NCBI RefSeq assembly: GCF_900104395.1
Contig: NZ_FMXX01000007.1
DNA from: Fusobacterium_C necrophorum
GTDB lineage: Bacteria; Fusobacteriota; Fusobacteriia; Fusobacteriales; Fusobacteriaceae
DNA length: 64,000 bases
Strand: one strand, 5' to 3'
In this document: one piece after another, positions 51,435-60,674 of the stretch
Layout of the letters: every line of letters begins with the position of its first letter
How positions within the stretch are numbered: the stretch's first letter is position 1
Notes under the pieces: generated by a model
Told to the model about the DNA's origin: nothing
Seen by the model: only the letters and a program-made list of their open reading frames with translations
The model's database searches: none
Translations under genes and position numbers: made by a program

Positions 51435-52832
51435 CTATTCAGCCCCTTTCATCAAATCTCTTCCTTTCAAGACTGCTTCTTCTATCGTTCCCACGTACAG
51501 GAAAGCCTGTTCCGGAAGTTCGTCATGTTTTCCTTCCAAAATTTCTTTGAATCCTCGGATCGTATCCTTAATGCTGACGTATTTTCCTTCCATTCCTGTA
51601 AATTGTTCTGCCACTGCAAAGGGTTGTGAAAAAAATCTTTGGATTTTTCTTGCTCTGGAAACGACCAATTTATCTTCATCTCCCAGCTCGTCCATTCCCA
51701 AGATAGCAATGATGTCCTGCAACTCCGTATATCGTTGCAAAACTCGTTGCACTTCTCGAGCCACCTCATAATGTTCTTTTCCAACGACCTCCGGAGATAA
51801 GGCTTTGGAAGTGGAATCCAAAGGATCCACTGCCGGATAAATTCCTAAAGCTGCAATATCTCTGGATAAGACTGTTGTTGCGTCCAAATGAGAAAAGGTC
51901 GTTGCCGGTGCCGGATCCGTCAAATCGTCTGCCGGTACATAAACTGCTTGCACGGAAGTGATAGAACCGGATTTTGTAGAAGTAATTCTTTCTTGTAAGC
52001 TTCCCATTTCTGTCGCCAAGTTCGGTTGATATCCCACTGCAGAAGGAATTCTCCCCAAAAGTGCCGATACTTCCGAACCTGCTTGTGTGAAACGGAAAAT
52101 ATTGTCAATGAACAATAAGACATCCTGTCCCTCTTTATCTCTGAAATTTTCGGCAACAGTAAGTCCGGTTAAAGCCACTCGAAGTCTTGCTCCGGGCGGC
52201 TCATTCATTTGCCCATATACCAAAGAAGTTTTATTCAAAACTCCGGACTCTGTCATTTCGTTGTATAGATCTCTTCCCTCTCTCGTTCTTTCTCCAACTC
52301 CTGCAAAAACAGAAATTCCTCCATGACCTTTTGCAATATTATTGATCAGTTCCATAATCAAAACGGTTTTTCCTACTCCGGCTCCTCCGAATAGGCCTGT
52401 TTTTCCTCCTTTAATATAAGGAGCTAACAAATCAATGACTTTAATTCCTGTTTCAAAAATTTCTGTCACCGTTTCCTGTTCTTCAAATTTCGGTGCTTCT
52501 CTATGTATTGGTAAATATTCTTCTGTCTCTATCGGACCTTTTTCGTCCACAGGCTCCCCTAAGACATTTAATATTCTTCCCAAAACCGCCTTTCCTACCG
52601 GAACAGTAATGGGAACTCCTGTATCTCTCACTTCCATTCCCCGAAGTAATCCGTCTGTTGAATCCATTGCTACTGTTCTGACAACATTATTTCCTAAATG
52701 TTGCTGCACTTCCAACACAAGTTCCCTTTCTCCCACCTGTACCTTTAATGCATTGTATATTTTTGGCAATTCGTCTTTGAATTCGACATCCACAACGGCA
52801 CTGATAATTTGTGTAATTTTTCCTTTATTCAC
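51435..52832 (-). CDS. atpD: ATP synthase beta subunit
   Basis: A 465-residue catalytic F1 subunit. GLFGGAGVGKTVLIMELINN is the P-loop, VFAGVGERTREGRDLYNEMT contains the catalytic Glu region, and DVLLFIDNIFRFTQAGSEVS is Walker B; ALLGRIPSAVGYQPNLATEM is conserved. Full length and unbroken. Confidence 0.98.
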   Translation of the reverse strand: MNKGKITQIISAVVDVEFKDELPKIYNALKVQVGERELVLEVQQHLGNNVVRTVAMDSTDGLLRGMEVRDTGVPITVPVGKAVLGRILNVLGEPVDEKGPIETEEYLPIHREAPKFEEQETVTEIFETGIKVIDLLAPYIKGGKTGLFGGAGVGKTVLIMELINNIAKGHGGISVFAGVGERTREGRDLYNEMTESGVLNKTSLVYGQMNEPPGARLRVALTGLTVAENFRDKEGQDVLLFIDNIFRFTQAGSEVSALLGRIPSAVGYQPNLATEMGSLQERITSTKSGSITSVQAVYVPADDLTDPAPATTFSHLDATTVLSRDIAALGIYPAVDPLDSTSKALSPEVVGKEHYEVAREVQRVLQRYTELQDIIAILGMDELGDEDKLVVSRARKIQRFFSQPFAVAEQFTGMEGKYVSIKDTIRGFKEILEGKHDELPEQAFLYVGTIEEAVLKGRDLMKGAE

Positions 52833-52854
52833 CGTATTGCCTCCTTAATTTTTG

Positions 52855-53703
52855 TTATAGAGCCTCTGCTCCTCCCACAATTTCTGTAATTTCTTGCGTA
52901 ATTGCCGCCTGTCTTTCCCGATTGTATTTCAAATCCAACTGTCGAATCATATCTTCCGCATTTTCGTTTGCATTCTTCATAGCATTTTTTCTTGCGGAAT
53001 GTTCACTTGCGGTATTGTTTAAAACGGCTTGATAAACACGTACCCCAATGTATCTCGGCAGCAAAGCGGACAATACTTCTTCCGCACTCGGTTCAAAGAG
53101 ATATCCTCTATTTTCTTCTCCCTCCACTCGAGTGATGGGAATGATTTTTTCCATTGTCAAATCACTTCTCAAAGCAGAAATAAACTTATTATAGAGAATA
53201 TACACTTCATCCAGTTTTTCCTGATAGTATCTTTCCACAATCAAACGAGAAATTTCTTCTGTGATCTCCAACATATTGTCCTTGTCAATTCCTATGTAAT
53301 CTCGAAGGATATTGTAGGCTCTTTTTTCACAATAGTCTCTTCCTTTTTTTCCGACAGGAATGAGATCAATATGTTGATCCTCATGTTCTTTTCGAAATTT
53401 TTCCAATTCCTTTAAGGTACTGCTGTTAAAACTTCCGCATAGTCCCCTATCAGAACTGACAACAATGATTCCTATCTTTCGAACTCGTTCCCGTCCGTCA
53501 AACAAAGGATGTCTTTCCGCCCTCACTCCCATAGAAATATTCGTCAAAATCTTTTGAATACTATCGGAAAAAGCTTGAGATTCTTTTGCCAACAGAGAAT
53601 ATCTACGAAATTTTGTCGTCGAAACAATTTCCATTGCTTTTGTAATTTGATGTGTGGATTGGATGCTCTTAATTCTGGTCTTAATTTTCTTTGATGATGC
53701 CAT
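52855..53703 (-). CDS. atpG: ATP synthase gamma subunit
   Basis: A 282-residue rotor stalk subunit. IKTRIKSIQSTHQITKAMEI at the N-terminus, VVSSDRGLCGSFNSSTLKEL in the middle and EHSARKNAMKNANENAEDMI plus NRERQAAITQEITEIVGGAE at the C-terminus form the coiled-coil shaft. Normal length; AGGTGAGG precedes the ATG. Confidence 0.97.
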   Translation of the reverse strand: MASSKKIKTRIKSIQSTHQITKAMEIVSTTKFRRYSLLAKESQAFSDSIQKILTNISMGVRAERHPLFDGRERVRKIGIIVVSSDRGLCGSFNSSTLKELEKFRKEHEDQHIDLIPVGKKGRDYCEKRAYNILRDYIGIDKDNMLEITEEISRLIVERYYQEKLDEVYILYNKFISALRSDLTMEKIIPITRVEGEENRGYLFEPSAEEVLSALLPRYIGVRVYQAVLNNTASEHSARKNAMKNANENAEDMIRQLDLKYNRERQAAITQEITEIVGGAEAL

Positions 53704-53714
53704 ATCCTCACCTC

Positions 53715-55220
53715 TTATGCTTCAAAAGTTTTTTTAAAAGATTCTATGAAAGCTCTTAACTCAGCTTCCAAGTCCTTACTCAATGCTTTTTCCTCTCGAA
53801 TTTTTTCCAAAATATTGGAACTTGCCCTTAGTTTTCCCAGAAGTTCTTCCTCAAACACTTTCACCTTTTCTACCGAAATGGAATCCAAATATCCATTCGT
53901 CACTCCGAAGAAAGATACCACTTGCTCTTCCACCGGATAAGGATGATACTGAGCTTGCTTCAATATTTCCATAATTCGATTTCCTCGATCTAACTGTGCC
54001 TTTGTCGCCTTGTCCAAATCAGAACCGAACTGTGCAAAAGTCAGCAGCTCATTGTATTGTGCCAATTCCAATTTTACCTTGGAAGCCACCTGTTTCATCG
54101 CTTTGATTTGAGCGGCTCCTCCCACTCTCGATACGGAAATTCCCGCATTGATTGCCGGTCGAAATCCGGAGTTAAACAACTGGGTTTCCAAGAAAATTTG
54201 TCCGTCTGTAATGGAAATGACATTGGTTGGAATATAGGCGGAAACATCTCCTGCCTGTGTTTCAATAATCGGCAAGGCGGTAATGGAACCTCCTCCTAAT
54301 TCCGGAGATAGTTTCGCCGCTCTTTCCAATAATCTTGAATGCAAATAGAAAACATCTCCCGGATAGGCTTCCCGTCCGGGCGGACGTCTTAACAACAAGG
54401 ACATTTCCCGATAAGCAACGGCATGCTTTGATAAATCATCATAAATAATCAAAACATGTTCTCCCTTATCCATAAAATATTCTCCCATAGCTACTCCGGA
54501 ATAGGGTGCCAAATATTGTAGTGGAGCCGCTTCCGAAGCGGTTGCCGCTACAATAATCGTATATTCCATCGCTCCTGCATTTTCCAATTTTTGGAAAATC
54601 TGTGCAACGGTCGATCTTTTTTGCCCAATGGCAACATAGATACATTTTACTCCATTTCCTTTTTGATTGATGATGGCATCCAGAGCAATTGCTGTTTTTC
54701 CTGTTTGTCTATCCCCAATAATCAGCTCTCTTTGTCCTCTTCCAATCGGAACCATTCCGTCAATCGATTTCAATCCCGTTTGTAGAGGTTCCACTACCGG
54801 TTGTCTGGAAATAATCCCCGAAGCCTTTCTTTCCACCGGCATATATTTACTCGGTCGAATTTCTCCTTTTCCGTCAATGGCTTCTCCCAAAGCATTGACA
54901 ACCCTTCCTAACATTCCTTCTCCGGCAGGAACCGAAACAACTCTTCCTGTCGCCTTAACTTCATCTCCCTCTTTGATCAAAGAGGCATTTCCCAAAATAA
55001 CGGCTCCGACATTATGTTCTTCCAAATTCAAAGCCATTCCCATGACTCCATTCGGAAATTCTAAAAGTTCATTGGACATGACACTGCTCAGTCCATAGAT
55101 ACGAGCAATTCCGTCTCCCACTTCTAAAACAGTTCCCGAAGTTTTTACATCTAGGCTTTTTTTGTAATTTTCTATCTCTTTTTTTATAATTTCGCTCACT
55201 TCTTCTGGCCTAATTTTCAA
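53715..55220 (-). CDS. atpA: ATP synthase alpha subunit
   Basis: A 501-residue non-catalytic F1 subunit. RGQRELIIGDRQTGKTAIAL is the P-loop, VLIIYDDLSKHAVAYREMSL Walker B, and LLRRPPGREAYPGDVFYLHS is the alpha signature. VEPLQTGLKSIDGMVPIGRG is also conserved. Normal length. Confidence 0.98.
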   Translation of the reverse strand: MKIRPEEVSEIIKKEIENYKKSLDVKTSGTVLEVGDGIARIYGLSSVMSNELLEFPNGVMGMALNLEEHNVGAVILGNASLIKEGDEVKATGRVVSVPAGEGMLGRVVNALGEAIDGKGEIRPSKYMPVERKASGIISRQPVVEPLQTGLKSIDGMVPIGRGQRELIIGDRQTGKTAIALDAIINQKGNGVKCIYVAIGQKRSTVAQIFQKLENAGAMEYTIIVAATASEAAPLQYLAPYSGVAMGEYFMDKGEHVLIIYDDLSKHAVAYREMSLLLRRPPGREAYPGDVFYLHSRLLERAAKLSPELGGGSITALPIIETQAGDVSAYIPTNVISITDGQIFLETQLFNSGFRPAINAGISVSRVGGAAQIKAMKQVASKVKLELAQYNELLTFAQFGSDLDKATKAQLDRGNRIMEILKQAQYHPYPVEEQVVSFFGVTNGYLDSISVEKVKVFEEELLGKLRASSNILEKIREEKALSKDLEAELRAFIESFKKTFEA

Positions 55221-55238
55221 CGATTTCTACCTCCCGTT

Positions 55239-55772
55239 CTAAGACTTTTTTCCATGTTTCATCTGTTGTAATTCTTTCCGAAGAGAACCGTCAATCACCT
55301 GATCGCCAATTTTTAAGATTCCTCCTCCAAGAATCCTTTCATCCACCTGCGTTTCCAAACGGATTTCATGTTTTGTCCTATCCCTCAATGTTTGAATCAG
55401 TTTCTCTTTTTGTTCCTCGCTAAGTTCCTTTGCAAACGTAGCAACGACATCTAAAATCTGATGCTTTTCATAGTAAATTTTTAAATATTCCGTCACAATA
55501 TCACGAATATGGGAAATTCTTCCCTTTCCTAAGATATAGAAAATAATATCTCTTCGTTGTTCCGGAACTTCTGTAAAAATTTCCCCTAAGACCTCCTCTT
55601 TTTCTTGAATATTTAAAAGAGGATGCTCTATAAAATTACGGAAGTTGACATCCTGTTTATAAAGTTCCATAACAGAATTTAAAAAAGAGTGTGTTTCCTG
55701 TACTTCTCCACGTTCTTCCGCCAGAGCATAAATTGCCTCCGCATATCTTCTTCCTACTTGATTTTCTATCAT
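55239..55772 (-). CDS. atpH: ATP synthase delta subunit
   Basis: A 177-residue peripheral stalk subunit. VGRRYAEAIYALAEERGEVQ at the N-terminus and VDERILGGGILKIGDQVIDG SLRKELQQM-type ending are the delta/OSCP signature. It overlaps atpF by four bases and precedes atpA by ~18. Confidence 0.95.
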   Translation of the reverse strand: MIENQVGRRYAEAIYALAEERGEVQETHSFLNSVMELYKQDVNFRNFIEHPLLNIQEKEEVLGEIFTEVPEQRRDIIFYILGKGRISHIRDIVTEYLKIYYEKHQILDVVATFAKELSEEQKEKLIQTLRDRTKHEIRLETQVDERILGGGILKIGDQVIDGSLRKELQQMKHGKKS

Positions 55773-56275
55773 ACTTCGTCCCCTACCCTTTCGATGAAGT
55801 CATCAATCAGGTCGGTGGCTGTTTGCTCGTCAATGTTTTTTCTCATCAATTTTTCCGCCAGTTCTACAGCCAAAGAAGTTACTTCCTGATGAAGCTCTTG
55901 TCTTGCTCTGGATTTCAATCTCATGACTTCTTCACTCGCTTCCCGTAACATTCTTTCCTTTTGAAGTCTGGCATCCGCCAAAATTTCATTTCTAACTTCT
56001 TCTGCCCGATATTCCGCTTTTTTCAAAATTTCATATGCTTCGTCCCTCGCTTCTTTTAAAGCCGTTTCCGCTTGTCTTGCAGAAATTTTGGCTTCTTCCT
56101 TACTCAAGCTTGCCGAACGTAATTCACTTGTAATTTTTTTCTTTCTCTCCGTTAAAATTCTTTGGATCGGTATCTTACAATACTTATTGAATACAAAAAC
56201 AAGGATGAAAAAGTTGATAATTTGCCAAAATAAATTGATATCAATTGAGATAATCGGCATCGTGATTGCTTCCAA
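55769..56275 (-). CDS. atpF: ATP synthase b subunit
   Basis: A 168-residue subunit with one membrane helix (LFWQIINFFILVFVFNKYCK) followed by a long Ala/Glu/Lys/Arg coiled coil (ARQAETALKEARDEAYEILK) that forms the stator. I place the start at a TTG (56275) seven bases after AGGAGG; the next ATG, six codons in (56260), has no well-placed ribosome binding site and an upstream ATG at 56344 lies inside atpE. Confidence 0.93.
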   Translation of the reverse strand: MEAITMPIISIDINLFWQIINFFILVFVFNKYCKIPIQRILTERKKKITSELRSASLSKEEAKISARQAETALKEARDEAYEILKKAEYRAEEVRNEILADARLQKERMLREASEEVMRLKSRARQELHQEVTSLAVELAEKLMRKNIDEQTATDLIDDFIERVGDEV

Positions 56276-56312
56276 TGTTTTTCCTCCTCTCACCTTTATT
56301 TGTGGTATTTTC

Positions 56313-56588
56313 TTATCCCAACAAGTTGATAAGAGGATTTGCATATAATAAAATCAAAGCAATTACCAAAGAATAAATTCCTGTAGATTCCGCAACAGCT
56401 TGCCCTAAAATCATGGTAGAAATGATATTTCCTCTTGCTTCCGGTTGTCTGGCAACTGCTTCCACCGCTTTTCCGGCTGCATATCCTTCTCCAATTCCCG
56501 GTCCTAATCCTGCAATCATTGCCAATCCCACTCCAATTCCTGATCCGGCCAATACAATCGCCTTCGCCATTAACATTCCTTCCATCAT
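56313..56588 (-). CDS. atpE: ATP synthase c subunit, Na+-type with two carboxylates
   Basis: A 91-residue hairpin of two membrane helices. Helix 1 ends MIAGLGPGIGEGYAAGKAVE with E34; helix 2 is TMILGQAVAESTGIYSLVIA with Q63, V65, E67 and S68. The Q-V-E-S set is the Na+-binding signature known from Ilyobacter tartaricus; the extra Glu in helix 1 (Gln in I. tartaricus) corresponds to the two-carboxylate c-ring described for F. nucleatum. So the enzyme should be driven by Na+. AGGAGG precedes the ATG. Confidence 0.97.
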   Translation of the reverse strand: MMEGMLMAKAIVLAGSGIGVGLAMIAGLGPGIGEGYAAGKAVEAVARQPEARGNIISTMILGQAVAESTGIYSLVIALILLYANPLINLLG

Positions 56589-56615
56589 AATCTATAACCT
56601 CCTTCATGAAATCTT

Positions 56616-57422
56616 CTAATCTAAGTATTCCGCATCTCCTAGAGATGATTGAATATATACCATTGATAACGTTACAAAGACAAAACTTTGTACCAAGCCG
56701 CTAAACAAGTCAAAATACAAATGCAGCGGTGCCGGAATCACCCAAGGACAAGCCCGGTATAACAATCCTATGATGACAGAACCTGCAAACATATTTCCAA
56801 AAAGTCTGACAGAAATATTTAAAGGTTTTGCCAATTCCCCCACTACATTTAAAGGTGCCATAAACGGTAAGGGAGAAAAGAATCCTTTTATATATCCCCA
56901 TAGTCCGTTTTGTTTGACACTGGCTGTAACAAAAATAACCGTTGTCAACAATGCCAAGCCAACGGTTGTGTTTAAATCCGCAGTTGGAGTTCGAAATGCC
57001 GGTTCAATAGAAACGCTACCGGCAGCAAATTTCGCCCATGGAATCGGAAAAAAAGAAATAATATTCGCCGGAAAAATAAATAAGAATAAACTTCCTAAAA
57101 AGGAAAAATATTTCACTTTCCATGCTCCCAACATCTGTTCCACTAAATTATCCAAAAACTCATAGATGCTTTCCAATAAAATTTGCGGTTTTTCCGGAAT
57201 AATTTCTAATTTTTTGGTACAAACTTTAAAAAATAAAAAGAGTAAAAAAATTAAAAACCATGTTGTTACCACTGTGATAGAAACCGGCCATCCATAGTGT
57301 CCCTGTCCGTATTCCATCACAAAAGGCAAATGCTGTAAAGAATCAGGAAGCGGAACAAAAAAAGCTACTTTTGGTCCTTCTACCAAAGCCGGTGTTACAA
57401 ATTGTAATGACTGAAAACCCAA
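56616..57422 (-). CDS. atpB: ATP synthase a subunit
   Basis: A 268-residue membrane stator subunit. VVGELAKPLNISVRLFGNMF contains the essential Arg facing the c-ring, and PLHLYFDLFSGLVQSFVFVT is the C-terminal signature. Five to six hydrophobic helices are visible. The start is a TTG at 57422, eight bases after AGGAGG, three bases beyond the atpI stop. Confidence 0.95.
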   Translation of the reverse strand: MGFQSLQFVTPALVEGPKVAFFVPLPDSLQHLPFVMEYGQGHYGWPVSITVVTTWFLIFLLFLFFKVCTKKLEIIPEKPQILLESIYEFLDNLVEQMLGAWKVKYFSFLGSLFLFIFPANIISFFPIPWAKFAAGSVSIEPAFRTPTADLNTTVGLALLTTVIFVTASVKQNGLWGYIKGFFSPLPFMAPLNVVGELAKPLNISVRLFGNMFAGSVIIGLLYRACPWVIPAPLHLYFDLFSGLVQSFVFVTLSMVYIQSSLGDAEYLD

Positions 57423-57425
57423 CTT

Positions 57426-57818
57426 TTACTCCTCCTTTCTACTGTAATTTTTTAATTTTTTGAATACTGGTAAAAGATAAATATTCAATTTTATATTAAG
57501 CAAGCCTACGGCTGCACTTAACATCATCGGTACTCCCCAAAAATGTCCTAAAAAAGCTAAATAAATGCCGCAAAAAACATAACGCTTTACATAGCGTAAA
57601 AAAGCTCTTCTTCGGCTATCATCCCTTTGAAATACTTGAGTTTTTACATCTTCACATATGCTATAAAAATTCAAAATGGCAACCAAGGAGCCGGAAAAAG
57701 TTCCAAACAATACATAGGGATTCCAAATCAAAATCCCATAGACAAAAACCGAAGCAGAACAAATTCCTGCATGTTTAAAAATCGTCTTGATGTCTTCCAC
57801 ACTTCTTTTCCTTTCCAT
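57426..57818 (-). CDS. atpI: ATP synthase subunit I-like protein
   Basis: A 130-residue membrane protein with four hydrophobic helices (AGICSASVFVYGILIWNPYV, YVFCGIYLAFLGHFWGVPMM) and NIKLNIYLL near the end, in the AtpI position just before atpB. AtpI proteins help assemble the c-ring. Sequence similarity in this family is low, so the call depends on size, topology and place. It overlaps the preceding gene by 44 bases. Confidence 0.8.
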   Translation of the reverse strand: MERKRSVEDIKTIFKHAGICSASVFVYGILIWNPYVLFGTFSGSLVAILNFYSICEDVKTQVFQRDDSRRRAFLRYVKRYVFCGIYLAFLGHFWGVPMMLSAAVGLLNIKLNIYLLPVFKKLKNYSRKEE

Positions 57819-58029
57819 TTTTTCGAGTAATCAGTTTGTATACTTGATAGTAAGCGCTCACAATTCCCAATAATAAAAACAAAAATAAAATCAAAGGATG
57901 CCTAAAAATATACTTTGCAAATCCCAGATACAAAAAGAGAGAAGCCAGAATATTCCCTATCATAGTGAGTCCAAGCTGTGTAAATAAAGAAAGATAATAA
58001 AGAAACTCTCGATTCCAGAATTTTGGCAT
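57775..58029 (-). CDS. atpZ: AtpZ-like small membrane protein
   Basis: An 84-residue protein with two hydrophobic helices: LFTQLGLTMIGNILASLFLY and LILFLFLLLGIVSAYYQVYK. The TQLGLTM(I)...LG(F) arrangement is that of the AtpZ/AtpI family, proposed to support Mg2+ or Ca2+ handling for ATP synthase. It overlaps atpI by 44 bases and touches the methyltransferase stop by one base. Confidence 0.75.
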   Translation of the reverse strand: MPKFWNREFLYYLSLFTQLGLTMIGNILASLFLYLGFAKYIFRHPLILFLFLLLGIVSAYYQVYKLITRKNGKEKKCGRHQDDF

Positions 58030-58745
58030 TACAGTTCTTCCTTTTTCAATAAATACAGATAACGATTTCCCGCAATTCCCGTATTGGCTACTAATTTTTG
58101 TATCTTGAGATTGGAACGCCGAATGGCGTGTTCCATTTCTCGCTTATGATAAATCTTTTTGGTATAGGTTTCTTCCACTCTACGATACCTTGACCCTACC
58201 AAATGTGTAAAATAAGTGGCATCAATATAATCAATCCCGTCTTCCACTTCATGTTCCCAAATCACTGTCAAATCATCCCGAACATCTACAAAAACGCCAT
58301 TGGGAAACATTTCATCCATAAATGCTCTGTCCACCATATCAAAGATATAAATCCCCCCGGGATTTAAATTGGCGAAAACACTTCGAAAATGCCGTTTCAA
58401 ATCGATCATATCAATAATATGATTTACCGTATCGAAAATCGAAAGAATAATATCATAGCGTTCTCCCGTGTCAAAGTCCACCATATCTCCTAAGAATAGC
58501 GGAACTTTCTGAGCTCCCAATTTTTCTTGGGCCACTTTTAACATATGCTCTGAAATGTCAAGTCCGTGACAATGATACTCCTTTTGAAATCTTTTTAACA
58601 ATTCTCCTGTTCCACAACCAAGTTCCAATAATTCTTTTCCTTTCGGTTGCCCCAGAACAATCAATTTCTCAATTTCTTCTTTCCACTTCGTGTAATCTGC
58701 ATGTTGCATAAAATTGTCATAAATCTTTGAAAAATGCTTATACAT
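58029..58745 (-). CDS. Class I SAM-dependent methyltransferase
   Basis: A 238-residue protein. YKHFSKIYDNFMQHADYTKW is the usual opening; GKELLELGCGTGELLKRFQK is the SAM-binding motif I and YDIILSIFDTVNHIIDMIDL follows. YIFDMVDRAFMDEMFPNGVF is typical of the small Methyltransf_25 enzymes next to cell-wall or translation genes in Firmicutes. Substrate unknown. The ATG at 58745 is preceded by GGGGGAGG; the open frame upstream overlaps glmM and is spurious. Confidence 0.88.
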   Translation of the reverse strand: MYKHFSKIYDNFMQHADYTKWKEEIEKLIVLGQPKGKELLELGCGTGELLKRFQKEYHCHGLDISEHMLKVAQEKLGAQKVPLFLGDMVDFDTGERYDIILSIFDTVNHIIDMIDLKRHFRSVFANLNPGGIYIFDMVDRAFMDEMFPNGVFVDVRDDLTVIWEHEVEDGIDYIDATYFTHLVGSRYRRVEETYTKKIYHKREMEHAIRRSNLKIQKLVANTGIAGNRYLYLLKKEEL

Positions 58746-58774
58746 AAATAGCCTCCCCCTTGCATTATGCCAAG

Positions 58775-60133
58775 TTATGCCAATTCCGCTCTCACCACTT
58801 CTGCGATTTTTTTGGCAACTTCTTGAACTTGTGTTTCTTCTCTTCCTTCTACCATAACACGAATTAAGGCTTCCGTTCCTGAAGTCCTTACCAAAACTCT
58901 TCCATTTTCTCCCATTTCTTCTTCCATTTTTGCAATAAAAGACGTTAACACGGGATATTCCTTCCACGAATTCTTCTTGGCATTGTCTACGCTCACATTG
59001 ATTAGTACTTGGGGCCAATCTTTGATGGGAGCAATCATTTCGTGCAAGTCTTTCTTAGCATCTCGAATCGCCTCGACTAATTTTAGAGAAGTCAAAACCC
59101 CGTCTCCCGTCGTTGCATAGTCACTTAAAATAATATGACCTGACTGTTCTCCTCCGATATTAATGCCATTTGCCAACATTTTTTCCAAGACGTATCGATC
59201 TCCCACGGAAGCTCTTACCAAAGAAATGCCTTGCAATTTCAAGTAATTTTCTAAGCCCATATTACTCATGACGGTAGTTACCACTCCATTTTGATACAAT
59301 TCTCCTCTCTGCTTCATCAAAACGGATAAAATTGCAATGACCTTATCTCCGTCTACAATATTCCCATGTTTATCGACAGAAATCAAACGGTCTGCATCTC
59401 CGTCATAGGCAAGACCTAAGTCCGCTTCATATCCAACGACAACTTTGGATAGAATTTCCGGATGGGTGGAACCGCATTTTACATTGATATTTCGTCCATT
59501 TGGAGTATCATTGATCACAATCACTTCTGCTCCCAATTCCAAAAAGACATCTTTTGCCACCCGATAAGCGGAGCCGTTGGCAGCATCAATAATCAATTTC
59601 ATTCCCTGAAAATCCCCTTTAACGGAAGACAACAAATAGTTCCGATACAGATAATATTCATCTTCTGCATATTTAAATTTTCCAACTTCATCTCCGGCTA
59701 ATCGTTCTGTCAAAATTTCTTCCTGGTGATCCATAAAATATTCGATTTCTTCCTCCACTTCATCCGGCAATTTATATCCGGTGGAGCCGAATACTTTCAA
59801 ACCATTGTCCTTTGCCGGATTATGTGAAGCGGAAATCATCACTCCCGCATCCGCTTTCTTTATTCTTGTAATATAAGCAACTGCCGGCGTCGGTAATACC
59901 CCTACAAAGTCCACTTGCACCCCGATAGAAGTCAATCCCGCCGTGAGAGCGGAACGCAACATATATCCGGAAATTCGAGTATCACTTCCCAAAATCACTC
60001 TAATTTTCTTTTTATCTGTGGATTTTTTCTTTAAATAATATCCCAAAGCATAACCAAGACGCAAGGCAATATCTACGGTTAACTCTCGATTTGCTTCTCC
60101 TCGTATTCCATCTGTACCAAAATATTTTCTCAT
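58775..60133 (-). CDS. glmM: Phosphoglucosamine mutase
   Basis: A 452-residue enzyme converting glucosamine-6-phosphate to glucosamine-1-phosphate for UDP-GlcNAc. MRKYFGTDGIRGEANRELTV opens it; DAGVMISASHNPAKDNGLKV holds the phosphoserine; LGLAYDGDADRLISVDKHGN is the metal loop and RVLVRTSGTEALIRVMVEGR binds the sugar phosphate. All features are GlmM rather than PMM. The ATG at 60133 overlaps the Gx gene stop by four bases. Confidence 0.97.
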   Translation of the reverse strand: MRKYFGTDGIRGEANRELTVDIALRLGYALGYYLKKKSTDKKKIRVILGSDTRISGYMLRSALTAGLTSIGVQVDFVGVLPTPAVAYITRIKKADAGVMISASHNPAKDNGLKVFGSTGYKLPDEVEEEIEYFMDHQEEILTERLAGDEVGKFKYAEDEYYLYRNYLLSSVKGDFQGMKLIIDAANGSAYRVAKDVFLELGAEVIVINDTPNGRNINVKCGSTHPEILSKVVVGYEADLGLAYDGDADRLISVDKHGNIVDGDKVIAILSVLMKQRGELYQNGVVTTVMSNMGLENYLKLQGISLVRASVGDRYVLEKMLANGINIGGEQSGHIILSDYATTGDGVLTSLKLVEAIRDAKKDLHEMIAPIKDWPQVLINVSVDNAKKNSWKEYPVLTSFIAKMEEEMGENGRVLVRTSGTEALIRVMVEGREETQVQEVAKKIAEVVRAELA

Positions 60134-60672
60134 AAGCTTTGTTTTCTCCTTTTTTCTTTTGAACTTGGAATTCGTAATCGCAACTTCGCGACACAAACTC
60201 CTGTAATCAATCCGGACAAGACTCCCAACAATAAAAATCCGAAAATAAAAATCATAATAGACTTTGACTGTAAAGCAATATTCCGAAATAGTAAAAAATA
60301 TACAACCAGCAATTGTATCATATTGTGAAAGGTTGCGGACAGACAACTAATCGAAATAACAGATAGATATTTTCTAGCACGATAGAGTATTGTCGTCAGA
60401 CATAAACTGAAAAAGCCGGAACATAAACTGACTAAAAAGCCGGGACTGAACATAGTTCCCAACATCAAGGCTTGAATAAAAATTCGAAGCAATAATACCT
60501 CAAATGCCATTTTGTTATCCCATTTTTCTAAAATCACTAAAATAATAATATTGGAGAAGCCGAATTTCATCCACGGAAAAGGCTTTGGAATCAGATTCTC
60601 CAAGAGAGAAAGATACAGAGCCAGCAAAACAAAAGCGGCAACGTAGAGTTCTCTTTTTCTCCTTCTTTCCAT
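60130..60672 (-). CDS. Gx transporter family / heptaprenyl diphosphate synthase component I-like membrane protein
   Basis: A 180-residue membrane protein with five to six helices. LYLSLLENLIPKPFPWMKFG and FSNIIILVILEKWDNKMAFE, then MLGTMFSPGFLVSLCSGFFS and SATFHNMIQLLVVYFLL, match the Gx transporter group, which is related to ECF S-components and often wrongly labelled heptaprenyl diphosphate synthase subunit I. Substrate unknown. It overlaps glmM by four bases and follows purB by two. Confidence 0.8.
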   Translation of the reverse strand: MERRRKRELYVAAFVLLALYLSLLENLIPKPFPWMKFGFSNIIILVILEKWDNKMAFEVLLLRIFIQALMLGTMFSPGFLVSLCSGFFSLCLTTILYRARKYLSVISISCLSATFHNMIQLLVVYFLLFRNIALQSKSIMIFIFGFLLLGVLSGLITGVCVAKLRLRIPSSKEKRRKQSL

Positions 60673-60674
60673 AG

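Noticed and set aside
58746..59018. An N-terminal extension of the methyltransferase up to 59018
   Set aside because: It overlaps glmM in another frame, is rich in Arg, Asn and Ser without domain character, and a strong ribosome binding site precedes the ATG at 58745.
60134..60346. An extended glmM start at 60346
   Set aside because: GlmM proteins begin at MRKYFGTDGIRG; the extension covers the Gx transporter gene.
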